Source: UBA6080 sp964607515
Lineage (GTDB): Bacteria; Fermentibacterota; Fermentibacteria; Fermentibacterales; JCC-6
Length of the DNA stretch: 10,900 nucleotides
Direction: 5' to 3'
NCBI GenBank assembly: GCA_964607515.1
Contig: CAZSKU010000036.1
Span: 1-10,900 of the forward strand
Below the pieces are notes generated by a model that ran no database searches, was not told where the DNA came from, and saw only the letters and a list, made by a program, of their open reading frames with translations. Below are positions 1 to 5,700 of this stretch, piece by piece. Every line of letters starts with the position of its first letter. The first letter of the stretch is position 1. Position numbers and translations under genes: made by a program.

Positions 1-58
1 GCATGCCTTATCCACGCCGCCAGCGTTCGTCCTGAGCCAGGATCAAACTCTCCGTGTA
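1..58 (-). rRNA. rrs: 16S rRNA gene, 5' end only (partial)
   Basis: The reverse complement of 1-50 reads GAGTTTGATCCTGGCTCAGG followed by ACGAACGCTGGCGGCGTGG. This is the universal 16S 5' segment (27F primer site, helices 1-3). Aligning GAGTTTGATC with E. coli positions 9-18 puts nucleotide 1 of the mature rRNA near window position 58. The gene is transcribed leftward and about 1.5 kb lies outside the window. The stretch GTGGATAAGGCATGC differs from the usual GCCTAACACATGC of Proteobacteria and resembles deep-branching phyla. That is a hint rather than a classification, because too little of the gene is present. Confidence 0.97.
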
Positions 59-236
59 TATCGGATTGTTTTTCCCTATGATTTTATTCTGGTCCCCGAC
101 GGCTATAGGATGCCGTCGGTGCAAAGCAACCGGACGCCCTCGCAGGCTTCCGGTGAACCGACGTGGTTCTCGCGTATCAATGCCTTTGGTCTTCCCCAGG
201 ATTTCAATCATCGGGCGCCTTCCCGGCGCGAGCCCA
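59..236 (-). other. 16S rRNA leader (transcribed spacer)
   Basis: This gene-free stretch lies between the most proximal promoter-like element (-10 at 242-237) and the 16S start, giving a leader of about 170 nt. It carries the downstream part of one promoter repeat (200-236) and a perfect 8-bp hairpin at 96-119 close to the rRNA. An AT-rich run (about 62-90) follows the hairpin. I found no convincing boxA; the nearest candidate, TTGCTTTGCA just upstream of the hairpin, is a poor match. Short open frames crossing this region lack ribosome-binding sites and look like chance. Confidence 0.7.
96..119 (-). other. Leader hairpin just upstream of 16S
   Basis: CCGACGGC (96-103) and GCCGTCGG (112-119) form a perfect 8-bp inverted repeat around an 8-nt loop. 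In the rRNA transcript it would fold about 38 nt before the 16S 5' end. Position and stability fit a boxB-like or processing-related leader hairpin. The role is inferred; no adjacent boxA was identified with confidence. It is not followed by a U-run, so it is unlikely to be a terminator. Confidence 0.55.
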
Positions 237-242
237 ATTCTA
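200..242 (-). repeat. Direct repeat, copy 2 (rRNA promoter/leader block)
   Basis: This block of about 43 bp is roughly 85% identical to 318-361 in the same orientation. Shared segments on the plus strand are ATTTCAATCATC, GCGCC, CCGGCGCGAGCC and AATTCT. In both copies the block spans the -10 to about +35. It encodes a GCGCC-N5-GGCGC hairpin whose 5-nt loop differs (GGGAA here, GGCAG in the other copy). It looks like a tandem duplication of a promoter plus early leader. Confidence 0.8.
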
Positions 243-265
243 GCGAAGTTATTCGAGGCCGTCAA
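237..265 (-). promoter_or_regulatory. rRNA promoter, proximal copy (P3)
   Basis: On the minus strand, TTGACG (265-260) and TAGAAT (242-237) are separated by exactly 17 bp. They match the sigma-70-type consensus at 5/6 and 5/6 positions. Transcription would start near 230 and read into 16S. The -10 and the region downstream are repeated at the upstream promoter P2, which keeps the same 17-bp spacing; this is the main support that both are real promoters. An inverted repeat, TCTGG-CGCA-CCAGA (270-283), lies immediately upstream of the -35. Confidence 0.75.
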
Positions 266-317
266 CCCCTCTGGCGCACCAGACCGGCCGAGTTACCTCA
301 AACCTTCACGAACAGGG

Positions 318-361
318 CATTTCAATCATCCTGCGCCCTGCCGGCGCGAGCCTCAATTCTT
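318..361 (-). repeat. Direct repeat, copy 1 (rRNA promoter/leader block)
   Basis: Partner of 200-242, about 118 bp upstream in the sense of rRNA transcription. The stem GCGCC/GGCGC is unchanged while the loop and flanking bases vary, which suggests the hairpin at the transcript start is kept. The -10 of P2 lies at one end of the block. The other end is the motif GATGATTGAAAT (minus strand), identical in both copies. Confidence 0.8.
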
Positions 362-384
362 GTCTTTTTGGAAGAGCCTGTCAA
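356..384 (-). promoter_or_regulatory. rRNA promoter, middle copy (P2)
   Basis: A perfect TTGACA (384-379) and AAGAAT (361-356) are spaced 17 bp apart on the minus strand. The DNA from the -10 onward is a near copy of that at P3, 119 bp away. The -35 hexamer forms the exact 6-nt centre of a perfect 7-bp inverted repeat (372-378 with 385-391). The element could therefore be a regulated promoter. Alternatively the palindrome could act as a weak terminator for plus-strand transcription, since its right arm runs into TTTT. Confidence 0.7.
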
Positions 385-391
385 GGCTCTT
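372..391. repeat. Perfect inverted repeat centred on the P2 -35
   Basis: AAGAGCC (372-378) and GGCTCTT (385-391) flank TGTCAA, which is the P2 -35 hexamer TTGACA on the minus strand. The symmetry is exact over 7 bp per arm. It could be a protein-binding operator occluding the -35. It could instead be a hairpin acting on plus-strand RNA, where the right arm continues as CTCTTTTG like a weak terminator. Confidence 0.6.
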
Positions 392-412
392 TTGAAATCC
401 AAGATGTGTGAA

Positions 413-434
413 GCGGGTGGTTATATGCACCCGC
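413..434. repeat. Perfect inverted repeat around the P1 -10
   Basis: GCGGGTG (413-419) and CACCCGC (428-434) form a perfect 7-bp inverted repeat with an 8-bp centre that holds the candidate -10 TATAAC of P1 (minus strand). It is a possible operator or an RNA hairpin. No recognisable terminator U-run follows on either strand. Confidence 0.55.
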
Positions 435-450
435 CCGTCACGGCTGTCAA
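420..450 (-). promoter_or_regulatory. rRNA promoter, distal candidate (P1)
   Basis: A perfect TTGACA (450-445) is followed by TATAAC (425-420, 5/6 match) on the minus strand, but with a 19-bp spacer, longer than optimal. The -10 lies inside the 8-bp loop of a perfect 7-bp inverted repeat (413-419 with 428-434). Two further short palindromes sit at and above the -35. Lower confidence than P2 and P3 because of the spacing and the absence of the duplicated downstream block. Confidence 0.5.
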
Positions 451-479
451 TACCCGGTATCAGATGCATGCCGGGCATG
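450..479. repeat. Two short palindromes upstream of P1
   Basis: ATACC-C-GGTAT (450-460) is an 11-bp perfect palindrome touching the P1 -35. CATGCC-G-GGCATG (467-479) is a 13-bp perfect palindrome just beyond it. Their positions match those of activator or repressor sites upstream of an rRNA promoter. They also lie between that promoter and the divergent gene at 581. No known regulator site is recognised. Confidence 0.45.
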
Positions 480-526
480 TAGATAAGTCCGCATCGGGTT
501 CCCCTGGAGCGGCCGTTTTTCCGCCG

Positions 527-555
527 CTGCCGGCGCCCGCCGGGTTGTGTATCTT
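527..555 (+). promoter_or_regulatory. Candidate promoter of the 581 gene
   Basis: TATCTT (550-555) lies 25 bp before the GTG start, with CTGCCG (527-532) 17 bp upstream as a weak -35. The same -10 hexamer, TATCTT, is used by the candidate promoter at 2801-2806. Initiation near 562 would leave a short leader containing the ribosome-binding site. The -35 matches only 3/6 positions, so support is modest. Confidence 0.35.
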
Positions 556-580
556 AACCGGGGCTTCGAAGGGAGATGAC

Positions 581-1039
581 GTGGCGTTGATTCTTCTACT
601 GCTGGTCTCAAACGCTTCCGAAACGCCTGAAGGATTCCTGGAGCAGCTCACCCTCGCCGATCCGGATTTCTGGGTTGAAACCAGACTTGGAAACAATCCT
701 CGCCCGGACAGCATAAGGACATTCCTGGAAGGCGTGTCTAACCTGACGGTGATACCAGGTCCAAGGGTTCTGGAACAGACCGAAGGCGGGTATCGGGTGG
801 TCTTCCCGGAATGCCGCTGGGGGTTCAGGAGGGCGGGCAGGATTCACGCCCTCAGCGACACCACCTGCGTGGTGTGGACCCCGGAGGGCTTCAGATGGAG
901 CCGAATCCCCCTTTTCAATGAGCAGAACGAAGGTCTGGACCCCATGAAGGGCGTCTGCGGAGGGCTGATTCTGTCGGGGGTCATCCTGGGGCTTGCCGTG
1001 ATGTTCCTGGTGTCCGCAAGGCGCAGATACAGGGGATGA
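581..1039 (+). CDS. Small bitopic membrane protein of unknown function
   Basis: A 152-residue protein of no family I recognise. I chose the GTG at 581 because AAGGGAG lies 5 nt before it. The open frame extends back to 110, but that part crosses the rRNA promoters and has no start signal. The N-terminus (MALILLLLVSNASETPEG) looks like a short signal peptide or anchor. It is followed by a polar domain of about 105 residues with aromatic-rich segments (PECRWGF, CVVWTPEGFRWSRIP). A clear transmembrane helix then occupies about residues 127-145, ending in a basic RRRYRG tail. This predicts an external domain held by a C-terminal anchor with a cytoplasmic basic end. Three cysteines (in PECRW, TTCVV and KGVCGG) are present. 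It diverges from the rRNA promoters, and its stop codon directly abuts the stop of the opposing 88-aa gene. Confidence 0.72.
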   Translation: MALILLLLVSNASETPEGFLEQLTLADPDFWVETRLGNNPRPDSIRTFLEGVSNLTVIPGPRVLEQTEGGYRVVFPECRWGFRRAGRIHALSDTTCVVWTPEGFRWSRIPLFNEQNEGLDPMKGVCGGLILSGVILGLAVMFLVSARRRYRG

Positions 1040-1306
1040 TCAGTCGAATCTCTCCCACTCGCCGCTGAAGTCCATTATTTCCACCGGGCCCTCGCGGCCC
1101 TGGTCCCCCAGAACCATGGCCTTCTCAAGGAAATCGTCCAGGTCCTTCTGAAGGAAGACGGCGGTGCAGATCAGGCTCTGGAAGTGCTCGTACTCCTCTT
1201 TGTTGTTCACGGGAACGCCGTCCACTTCATTCATGGACTGCTCGAGCCTTCGAAGAAGGCTTGAGAGAGCTTGAGACAACTCGTTGGCCTGTTTGTAAAT
1301 ACTCAT
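1040..1306 (-). CDS. Small helical protein of unknown function
   Basis: An 88-residue soluble protein starting MSIYKQANELSQAL and ending SGEWERFD; I do not recognise a family. Nearly all of it looks alpha-helical with heptad-like hydrophobic spacing (about residues 5-25 and 37-66). This suggests a helical hairpin or a partner-binding protein. The ATG at 1306 overlaps the stop of the upstream PAP2-hydrolase gene as ATGA, so it is almost certainly translated by coupling. A longer open frame reaching 1603 lies antisense to nothing new and merely overlaps the upstream gene. The acidic C-terminus (about residues 78-88) is notable. Its place in an operon with a lipid phosphatase-hydrolase hints at a shared role, but no function is visible. 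Confidence 0.75.
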   Translation of the reverse strand: MSIYKQANELSQALSSLLRRLEQSMNEVDGVPVNNKEEYEHFQSLICTAVFLQKDLDDFLEKAMVLGDQGREGPVEIMDFSGEWERFD

Positions 1307-2745
1307 ACTGTGGCCCCGTTCCCGGCTGCGGGAGATTCGCTCTGCATTGCACGAATACTCTGAAAAGCAGCGAGCAGTTCCCGGCTGCGGGCATTGGCGT
1401 AGTCGGGGTGCCTCTCCCCGGAAAGAATCCAGACTTCCGAGCCGGGACGACGGGACATTATCTCCTCTCCATGGGAAGAATCGCAGGTGGTGTCCATCTC
1501 TGCGGAAATATACACCATCCTGGTCCTGCAAGGGCACAGCCCGGCGTAGACCTCGGCGTCGAAGCTCTCCAGGTCTCTCACCGACCGGCCGGGCATGAAC
1601 CATCGAAGAAGACGGGTCCTGATTCCGCCCAGTTTCCTCTCCGCTGCGACGAAGAATCTGCTGAACCCCCCATGGACCACCAGAATCCCCGGGGCCAGAT
1701 CACCCGCCAGGGCGGCCGCCTTCAGGGCCGCGCTTCCGCCCATGGATACTCCGTAGAGGATCACCTCCTCCGGCGCATGACCCATCCCGGCCGCCCTGAC
1801 CAGGGCGCCAAGCACGTCCAGAGGTTCCAGGACACCTCCGGAAGCAGTCGGCACCGGATGGGAGGAGTCCCCCCTCAGGGGAACCAGAAGGGCGCCCCAC
1901 CTGTAACGTCGGTGCAGTTCCTCCGCCAGGGATACCCTGGAGGTCATGTTGCCGCCGAGACCGTGAATGAAAACCAGGAGACCCGGGCCACCTGGCAGGT
2001 GCCACCCTCTGACCGGGTGCCCGTCCAGGCTGTGCCACTCCGGATTCTCCCATTCCGAGCCCGGGTGCTCCTCAGATACCCCCTGCCGGAAGCGGAACCG
2101 GTTGGCAAACCCCGTGATACCAATGCTCCGGAGGGGCCTTACGAGCAGCAGAAAAACCACCAGGCCAGCTATTCCACCCACCGCCCATCCTGCGAGCACG
2201 TCCAGGGGGTAGTGCACCGCCAGGTACACCCTGCTGAACCCCACCAGGAATGCAATCAAAGCCGCCGGCACCGCCAGCGGAGGATAGCACAGGCCCAGGA
2301 AAACGGCCATGGAGGCGGAGTTGGCGGCGTGGTTAGATGGAAAACTCAGCCTTCCCGGAGTATCCAGAGGACAATAGAGGCCGGCGGCCACGGCCTCGTC
2401 CCGACACGGTCGGACCCGGCCGATAACCTTCTTCATCTGGTAGGCCGCCGGATCCGAGATCGCCACGCACAGGAGAAGGCCGAAGACGACCGCCCTCGGG
2501 TTCCTCCTTCGGAACACATTGCCGGTGCGACTAGGGAGTTTTCTTCCGGCGATCAGAAGGAAGAAAGCCCCGGCCCCCAGAAACGGGTACCAGTGGCTCT
2601 TTTCGGTAATGAACAGCATCGCATCGGTGAGGAGACCGTGGTTCAGCCCGAGGTTCACCGTCTCGAGAAGGGCCAGGTCCCAGGAGGGCCAGCCGTTCAT
2701 GTTGTCAGGGTTTCCAGGGAAGTCATCATGAAGGAAAGATAACAT
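1303..2745 (-). CDS. PAP2 phosphatase fused to alpha/beta hydrolase
   Basis: A 480-residue two-domain protein. The N-terminal ~205 residues are a PAP2 (type 2 phosphatidic acid phosphatase) membrane domain with all three signature motifs: K105-x6-R112-P113, P136-S-N-H139, and S171-R172-x5-H178-x3-D182. Members dephosphorylate undecaprenyl pyrophosphate, phosphatidate or related lipids on the outer face of the inner membrane. About six membrane segments are seen. After a linker, residues ~255-465 form an alpha/beta hydrolase. It has an oxyanion HG (261-262), a nucleophile elbow G332-V-S334-M-G, a likely acid D418 and histidine H446. Family topology places this domain in the cytoplasm. The substrate could be a lipid ester, but that is inference. 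The start is uncertain: ATG 2745 has AGGG immediately adjacent, and Met16 (2700) is a reasonable alternative. The stop overlaps the next gene by ATGA. Confidence 0.9.
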   Translation of the reverse strand: MLSFLHDDFPGNPDNMNGWPSWDLALLETVNLGLNHGLLTDAMLFITEKSHWYPFLGAGAFFLLIAGRKLPSRTGNVFRRRNPRAVVFGLLLCVAISDPAAYQMKKVIGRVRPCRDEAVAAGLYCPLDTPGRLSFPSNHAANSASMAVFLGLCYPPLAVPAALIAFLVGFSRVYLAVHYPLDVLAGWAVGGIAGLVVFLLLVRPLRSIGITGFANRFRFRQGVSEEHPGSEWENPEWHSLDGHPVRGWHLPGGPGLLVFIHGLGGNMTSRVSLAEELHRRYRWGALLVPLRGDSSHPVPTASGGVLEPLDVLGALVRAAGMGHAPEEVILYGVSMGGSAALKAAALAGDLAPGILVVHGGFSRFFVAAERKLGGIRTRLLRWFMPGRSVRDLESFDAEVYAGLCPCRTRMVYISAEMDTTCDSSHGEEIMSRRPGSEVWILSGERHPDYANARSRELLAAFQSIRAMQSESPAAGNGATV

Positions 2746-2777
2746 CCCTGGACCACTGCAGGAGCATGCAAGCGGGA

Positions 2778-2806
2778 TTGTGCCGGCGCAAGCCCCTCCT
2801 TATCTT
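2778..2806 (+). promoter_or_regulatory. Promoter of the glycosyltransferase gene; probable leaderless start
   Basis: TATCTT (2801-2806) lies exactly 6 nt before the ATG at 2813, with TTGTGC (2778-2783) 17 bp upstream as a partial -35. The usual ~7-nt distance from the -10 to the start site would put +1 on the initiator ATG. No Shine-Dalgarno precedes that ATG; the upstream bases are pyrimidine-rich. The geometry is the same as at birA (10787-10782). Confidence 0.5.
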
Positions 2807-2812
2807 CCGCCC

Positions 2813-4228
2813 ATGGAAAAAAGGCCCTTCAATACAATGCTTCTTCTGACGATTCTCTCCCTGTTCACCCATCTCTTCATGCTCGGGGAAAAGAGTCTCT
2901 GGGTGGACGAGGCGTATGCGACGGGGCTTATGAACCAGCCTCCCGCAAGGGTGGTGGAACTGTCGTCCGTGTCGACCCCGCACCCTCCGGGCGGGTTTCT
3001 ACTCATGAGGGCATCCGCGGCGCTTGCCGGGAACGGAGCAGCCGGAGTCAGACTGCTCAACGCGCTGCTGGTGGCTTCCGCCATTGTCCCGGTGTACCTT
3101 CTGGCCGGAAGATTCCTGGGCTGCCGGGTCTGCTCCTTCTGGGCGGCCATGCTCTGGGCGCTGTCCCCCTACTCGGTGGCCCTGGGCCAGGAAGCCTGGG
3201 TTTACGGCCCCGCGGCGGCGCTGACATTCTGGTTCCTTCATCTCTCGGCGGACCTCCGAACAGCCGGACGAACCGCGGCCTGGTTTCTCACAGGCGCCGC
3301 GGGCCTGTACACCCAGTTCAGTTTCATCCTGGCGGTGGTTTCTGGCGCAGTTCTCTCAACCCTCACGGGGGGAACGACCCGAACAGCCCGTTGGGCGCTG
3401 GCGGGAATGATCGTTCTCTGGGCGCCCCTGGTGCACCGGCATTCCCAGGATTTTCGCGACAGAACCGTACGGCTGCAGTCGGGAGGGGTCACCCTCGAGA
3501 CCGCCCCCTCCAGAATCGCCAGGAAGGCCCCGCTAGCCCTGGCAGGGCTGTCCTTCGACGGTCTGGTCCCGGTAACATGGAGGCCGAACGATCCCTGGAG
3601 CGCGGCGGCCCTGGCCGGAGGGCTGGGAATGGGAGCGCTCTTCCTGACGGCGCTGGCCGGCGACAGGGCCACCCCGGGAAAGCTCAGGGTGTGGGCGCTG
3701 GCCACCGCTGCCCTACCGCTGGTGATGTTCGCCACCGATGCACCGGGTGACCGGCAGATCTACCTGTCCGCGGCACCGCTGATGCTGGGGGCCGGAGCGG
3801 CGGTCCGCAGAAGCAGGGTCCTGATCTGGGCCTTCATGCCAATTACCGTGGTTATGTTGTGCTACTGGTACACCCTCGAGACGTGTGCCTGGCACCGGAG
3901 CGACTGGAAAGGCGCGGCTTCCTTCGTGGCAACGCGGATGGAACCTGGTGATGAGGTGATGGTGTACAGCGGCCAGTCAGGCGGGGTAGCCTGGGACCTG
4001 AGCGGGGGAATTCCCGACAGGCTGGCCCTGGGAGGTGACCAAGATCCGTGGCTTCCGGGAAGAACCCGCAGCGACCCCGCAGCGGCCGCGGACAGTATTC
4101 TTGCCGGGGGCGCCAGACTCTGGCTGGTGATGGACCTGTGGGGCGATCCACCCTTGCCCCGGGGTCGCACTCCCGTGGAGATCCATTCCTTCGGTAGGGA
4201 CATGAAGGTCTTCCTCTTCGCGCCTTGA
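2813..4228 (+). CDS. GT39/PMT-like membrane glycosyltransferase
   Basis: A 471-residue polytopic membrane protein starting MEKRPFNTMLLLTIL. After the first transmembrane helix (about residues 9-25) comes EKSLWVDEAYATGL. Its Asp-Glu pair (residues 32-33) in the first outer loop is the hallmark of GT-C enzymes of the PMT/ArnT/GT39 type. It is followed by a PHPPGGFLLMR segment typical of these enzymes. About ten further hydrophobic segments follow, then a C-terminal non-membrane region of roughly 100 residues (from GDEVMVYSGQSGG). Such enzymes transfer a sugar from a polyprenyl-phosphate donor to protein, lipid or glycan outside the membrane; the acceptor here is unknown. A GTG at 2780 in the same frame could extend it, but no ribosome site supports that and it would overlap the promoter. 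The stop overlaps the next gene by 4 nt (TTGA), indicating an operon with the radical SAM gene. Confidence 0.85.
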   Translation: MEKRPFNTMLLLTILSLFTHLFMLGEKSLWVDEAYATGLMNQPPARVVELSSVSTPHPPGGFLLMRASAALAGNGAAGVRLLNALLVASAIVPVYLLAGRFLGCRVCSFWAAMLWALSPYSVALGQEAWVYGPAAALTFWFLHLSADLRTAGRTAAWFLTGAAGLYTQFSFILAVVSGAVLSTLTGGTTRTARWALAGMIVLWAPLVHRHSQDFRDRTVRLQSGGVTLETAPSRIARKAPLALAGLSFDGLVPVTWRPNDPWSAAALAGGLGMGALFLTALAGDRATPGKLRVWALATAALPLVMFATDAPGDRQIYLSAAPLMLGAGAAVRRSRVLIWAFMPITVVMLCYWYTLETCAWHRSDWKGAASFVATRMEPGDEVMVYSGQSGGVAWDLSGGIPDRLALGGDQDPWLPGRTRSDPAAAADSILAGGARLWLVMDLWGDPPLPRGRTPVEIHSFGRDMKVFLFAP

Positions 4229-5700
4229 GATACCTGGTTGTCGCTCCGCCCGTGCATCAGCCCTCGGAACCGCCCGCCGGAGCCTACCTCCTGGCGGGAG
4301 CCCTGGCTGCCAGGGGAATCGAGGCCCCGCTTCTGGACCTCTCCCTGGAGTTCTTCCACCACGCCCTGGAACGCGGCGGCATAAACATGAAACCGGCCCT
4401 GGGGTACATGACGAATCCTCCGGAAGGTCTTTACGACCGCCACCGGCACGCCAGCCATTCCGGAGTAATAGCTTCCGCCCTCAGGAACTTCGCTTCGGCT
4501 TTCCCCGGCTGGAGCCTCACGCCGATGGATTGCGCCCCACCGAAGGGACTTCACAGGATTCTGGAGACGCCGGTCTCGGGAACGCCTTTTTCCGGATTTC
4601 TGGAGCAGACCCTGGACCCGGTGCTTGCGGAGTACGGAGACTCGGTGATTCTGATTTCCACCGCATACCTTTCGCAACTGCCGGCCTCGGTGGAGCTGGC
4701 GGCCTTCCTGCGGAGAAGGAACCTGCGGTTCCTCTTGGGCGGGTCCCTTTTCGACAGCCTTTCCAGGACCGGCAACGGCCTGGACCTGGTGAGGCGGATT
4801 CTTCCGGAGGTCGTCACCCGGGATGGCAGCGATCTTATGCCCGACGGGAAGGCGGTGCTGGACAGGCTCACCCATCCGGTGCTCCTCTCCGGAAGGCCCT
4901 ATCTTTCGCCGGCACCGGTGATCCCCGCCGCCTTCACATCCGGGTGCGTCTGGAACCGCTGCCTCTTCTGCCCGGACCGGGCCAAACCTTTCAGGTACGT
5001 TCCAGAAGACACATTAGAGCATTTCATCGGTTCCGCCCCCCCGGGAGCCATGATTCACTTCGTAGACTCCACTGTTCCCGCTTCCCGGCTTCCTGGAGTG
5101 ATGGAAGCCATCGGCGATATTCGGGGGAGGTTTTTCGGTTTCGCCAGAGCCACCGGGGAATACCTGGCGCCCGGATTCCTGGAAACCCTGGCGGCCTCAG
5201 GCTGCTCGATGCTCCAGTGGGGGCTGGAAAGCGGCAGCAGGGAGATCCTTCGGCGCTTCCGCAAGGGTACCGACCCCGAAACCGCCGTTCGTGTCATCGG
5301 GAAGGCCAACCGCCTCGGAATCAGGAACTATGTCTACCTGCTCTTCGGGCTTCCCGGGGAAACCCGGCGTGACCGGGAGAAAACCCTGCGGATGGTCCGT
5401 GACATCTCCCTGGGTGTACACTTCCTGAACGCCTCGGTGTTCAACCTTCCCCTGGAGTGCGAACTGGCCCGGCGGCGCGGGGAGTTCGGGATGGAACTGG
5501 GGGAATACGGGTCCGGAGACGAAGTGATAAGACTCTACAGCCCATTCACCTGCGGTGGCACGAATCCCCGGCGGGAGGCGAGGGAGTTTCTTCGAAGCGA
5601 GTTCAACTCAGACCTTGCGGTTTCGAGACTCCTCAGGGACACCCCCAAGTGGTTCAGGGCGGCCCATATGGCCTTCATGGACGCGGGAACGCCCCGGTAG
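4225..5700 (+). CDS. B12-binding-type radical SAM protein
   Basis: A 491-residue protein. It starts at TTG 4225, overlapping the glycosyltransferase stop as TTGA, and the first codons lead straight into a beta strand (RYLVVAPPV). Residues ~1-200 look like the cobalamin-binding N-terminus of this superfamily. They include GAYLLAGALAARG near 19-31 and a second Rossmann-like half with VILISTAYLS and FLLGGS. The radical SAM core starts at C241-x4-C246-x2-C249 (SGCVWNRCLFC), which binds the 4Fe-4S cluster. The spacing is one residue longer than the classical CX3CX2C, as seen in some B12-type members. QWGLESGS (about 331-338) and LFGLPGET (373-380) are the SAM-binding segments typical of the family. 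The protein likely performs radical methylation or a related modification; the substrate is unknown. Pairing with a polyprenol-type glycosyltransferase suggests a lipid or glycan target, but that is inference. Confidence 0.88.
   Translation: MRYLVVAPPVHQPSEPPAGAYLLAGALAARGIEAPLLDLSLEFFHHALERGGINMKPALGYMTNPPEGLYDRHRHASHSGVIASALRNFASAFPGWSLTPMDCAPPKGLHRILETPVSGTPFSGFLEQTLDPVLAEYGDSVILISTAYLSQLPASVELAAFLRRRNLRFLLGGSLFDSLSRTGNGLDLVRRILPEVVTRDGSDLMPDGKAVLDRLTHPVLLSGRPYLSPAPVIPAAFTSGCVWNRCLFCPDRAKPFRYVPEDTLEHFIGSAPPGAMIHFVDSTVPASRLPGVMEAIGDIRGRFFGFARATGEYLAPGFLETLAASGCSMLQWGLESGSREILRRFRKGTDPETAVRVIGKANRLGIRNYVYLLFGLPGETRRDREKTLRMVRDISLGVHFLNASVFNLPLECELARRRGEFGMELGEYGSGDEVIRLYSPFTCGGTNPRREAREFLRSEFNSDLAVSRLLRDTPKWFRAAHMAFMDAGTPR

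Noticed and set aside
511..544. GC-rich inverted segments near a T-run as a terminator
   Set aside because: The T-run (516-520) lies before the hairpin rather than after it on the plus strand. On the minus strand the hairpin is followed by A-rich sequence.
110..580. Upstream extension of the 581 gene (open frame from 110, 309 codons)
   Set aside because: It crosses the rRNA promoters and repeats and has no ribosome site. The predicted peptide has no coherent domain. GTG 581 has a good site.
2724..2741. TATCTT with an ATG 6 nt downstream (2729) ahead of the PAP2 gene, resembling the leaderless pattern
   Set aside because: That ATG is out of frame with the PAP2 gene and reaches a stop after ten codons. 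No -35 is visible at 16-18 bp.
1261..2742. 493-codon open frame on the plus strand
   Set aside because: It is antisense to the PAP2-hydrolase gene along nearly its whole length. Its peptide is rich in R, P, G, H and Q with no motif, typical of a high-GC shadow.
3862..4875. 337-codon open frame on the minus strand
   Set aside because: It is antisense to the glycosyltransferase and radical SAM genes, low in hydrophobic structure and without motifs.
4963..4995. Radical SAM motif read as broken because it is not CX3CX2C
   Set aside because: The CX4CX2C spacing with an aromatic before the third cysteine occurs in functional B12-type radical SAM proteins. All other core segments are intact.
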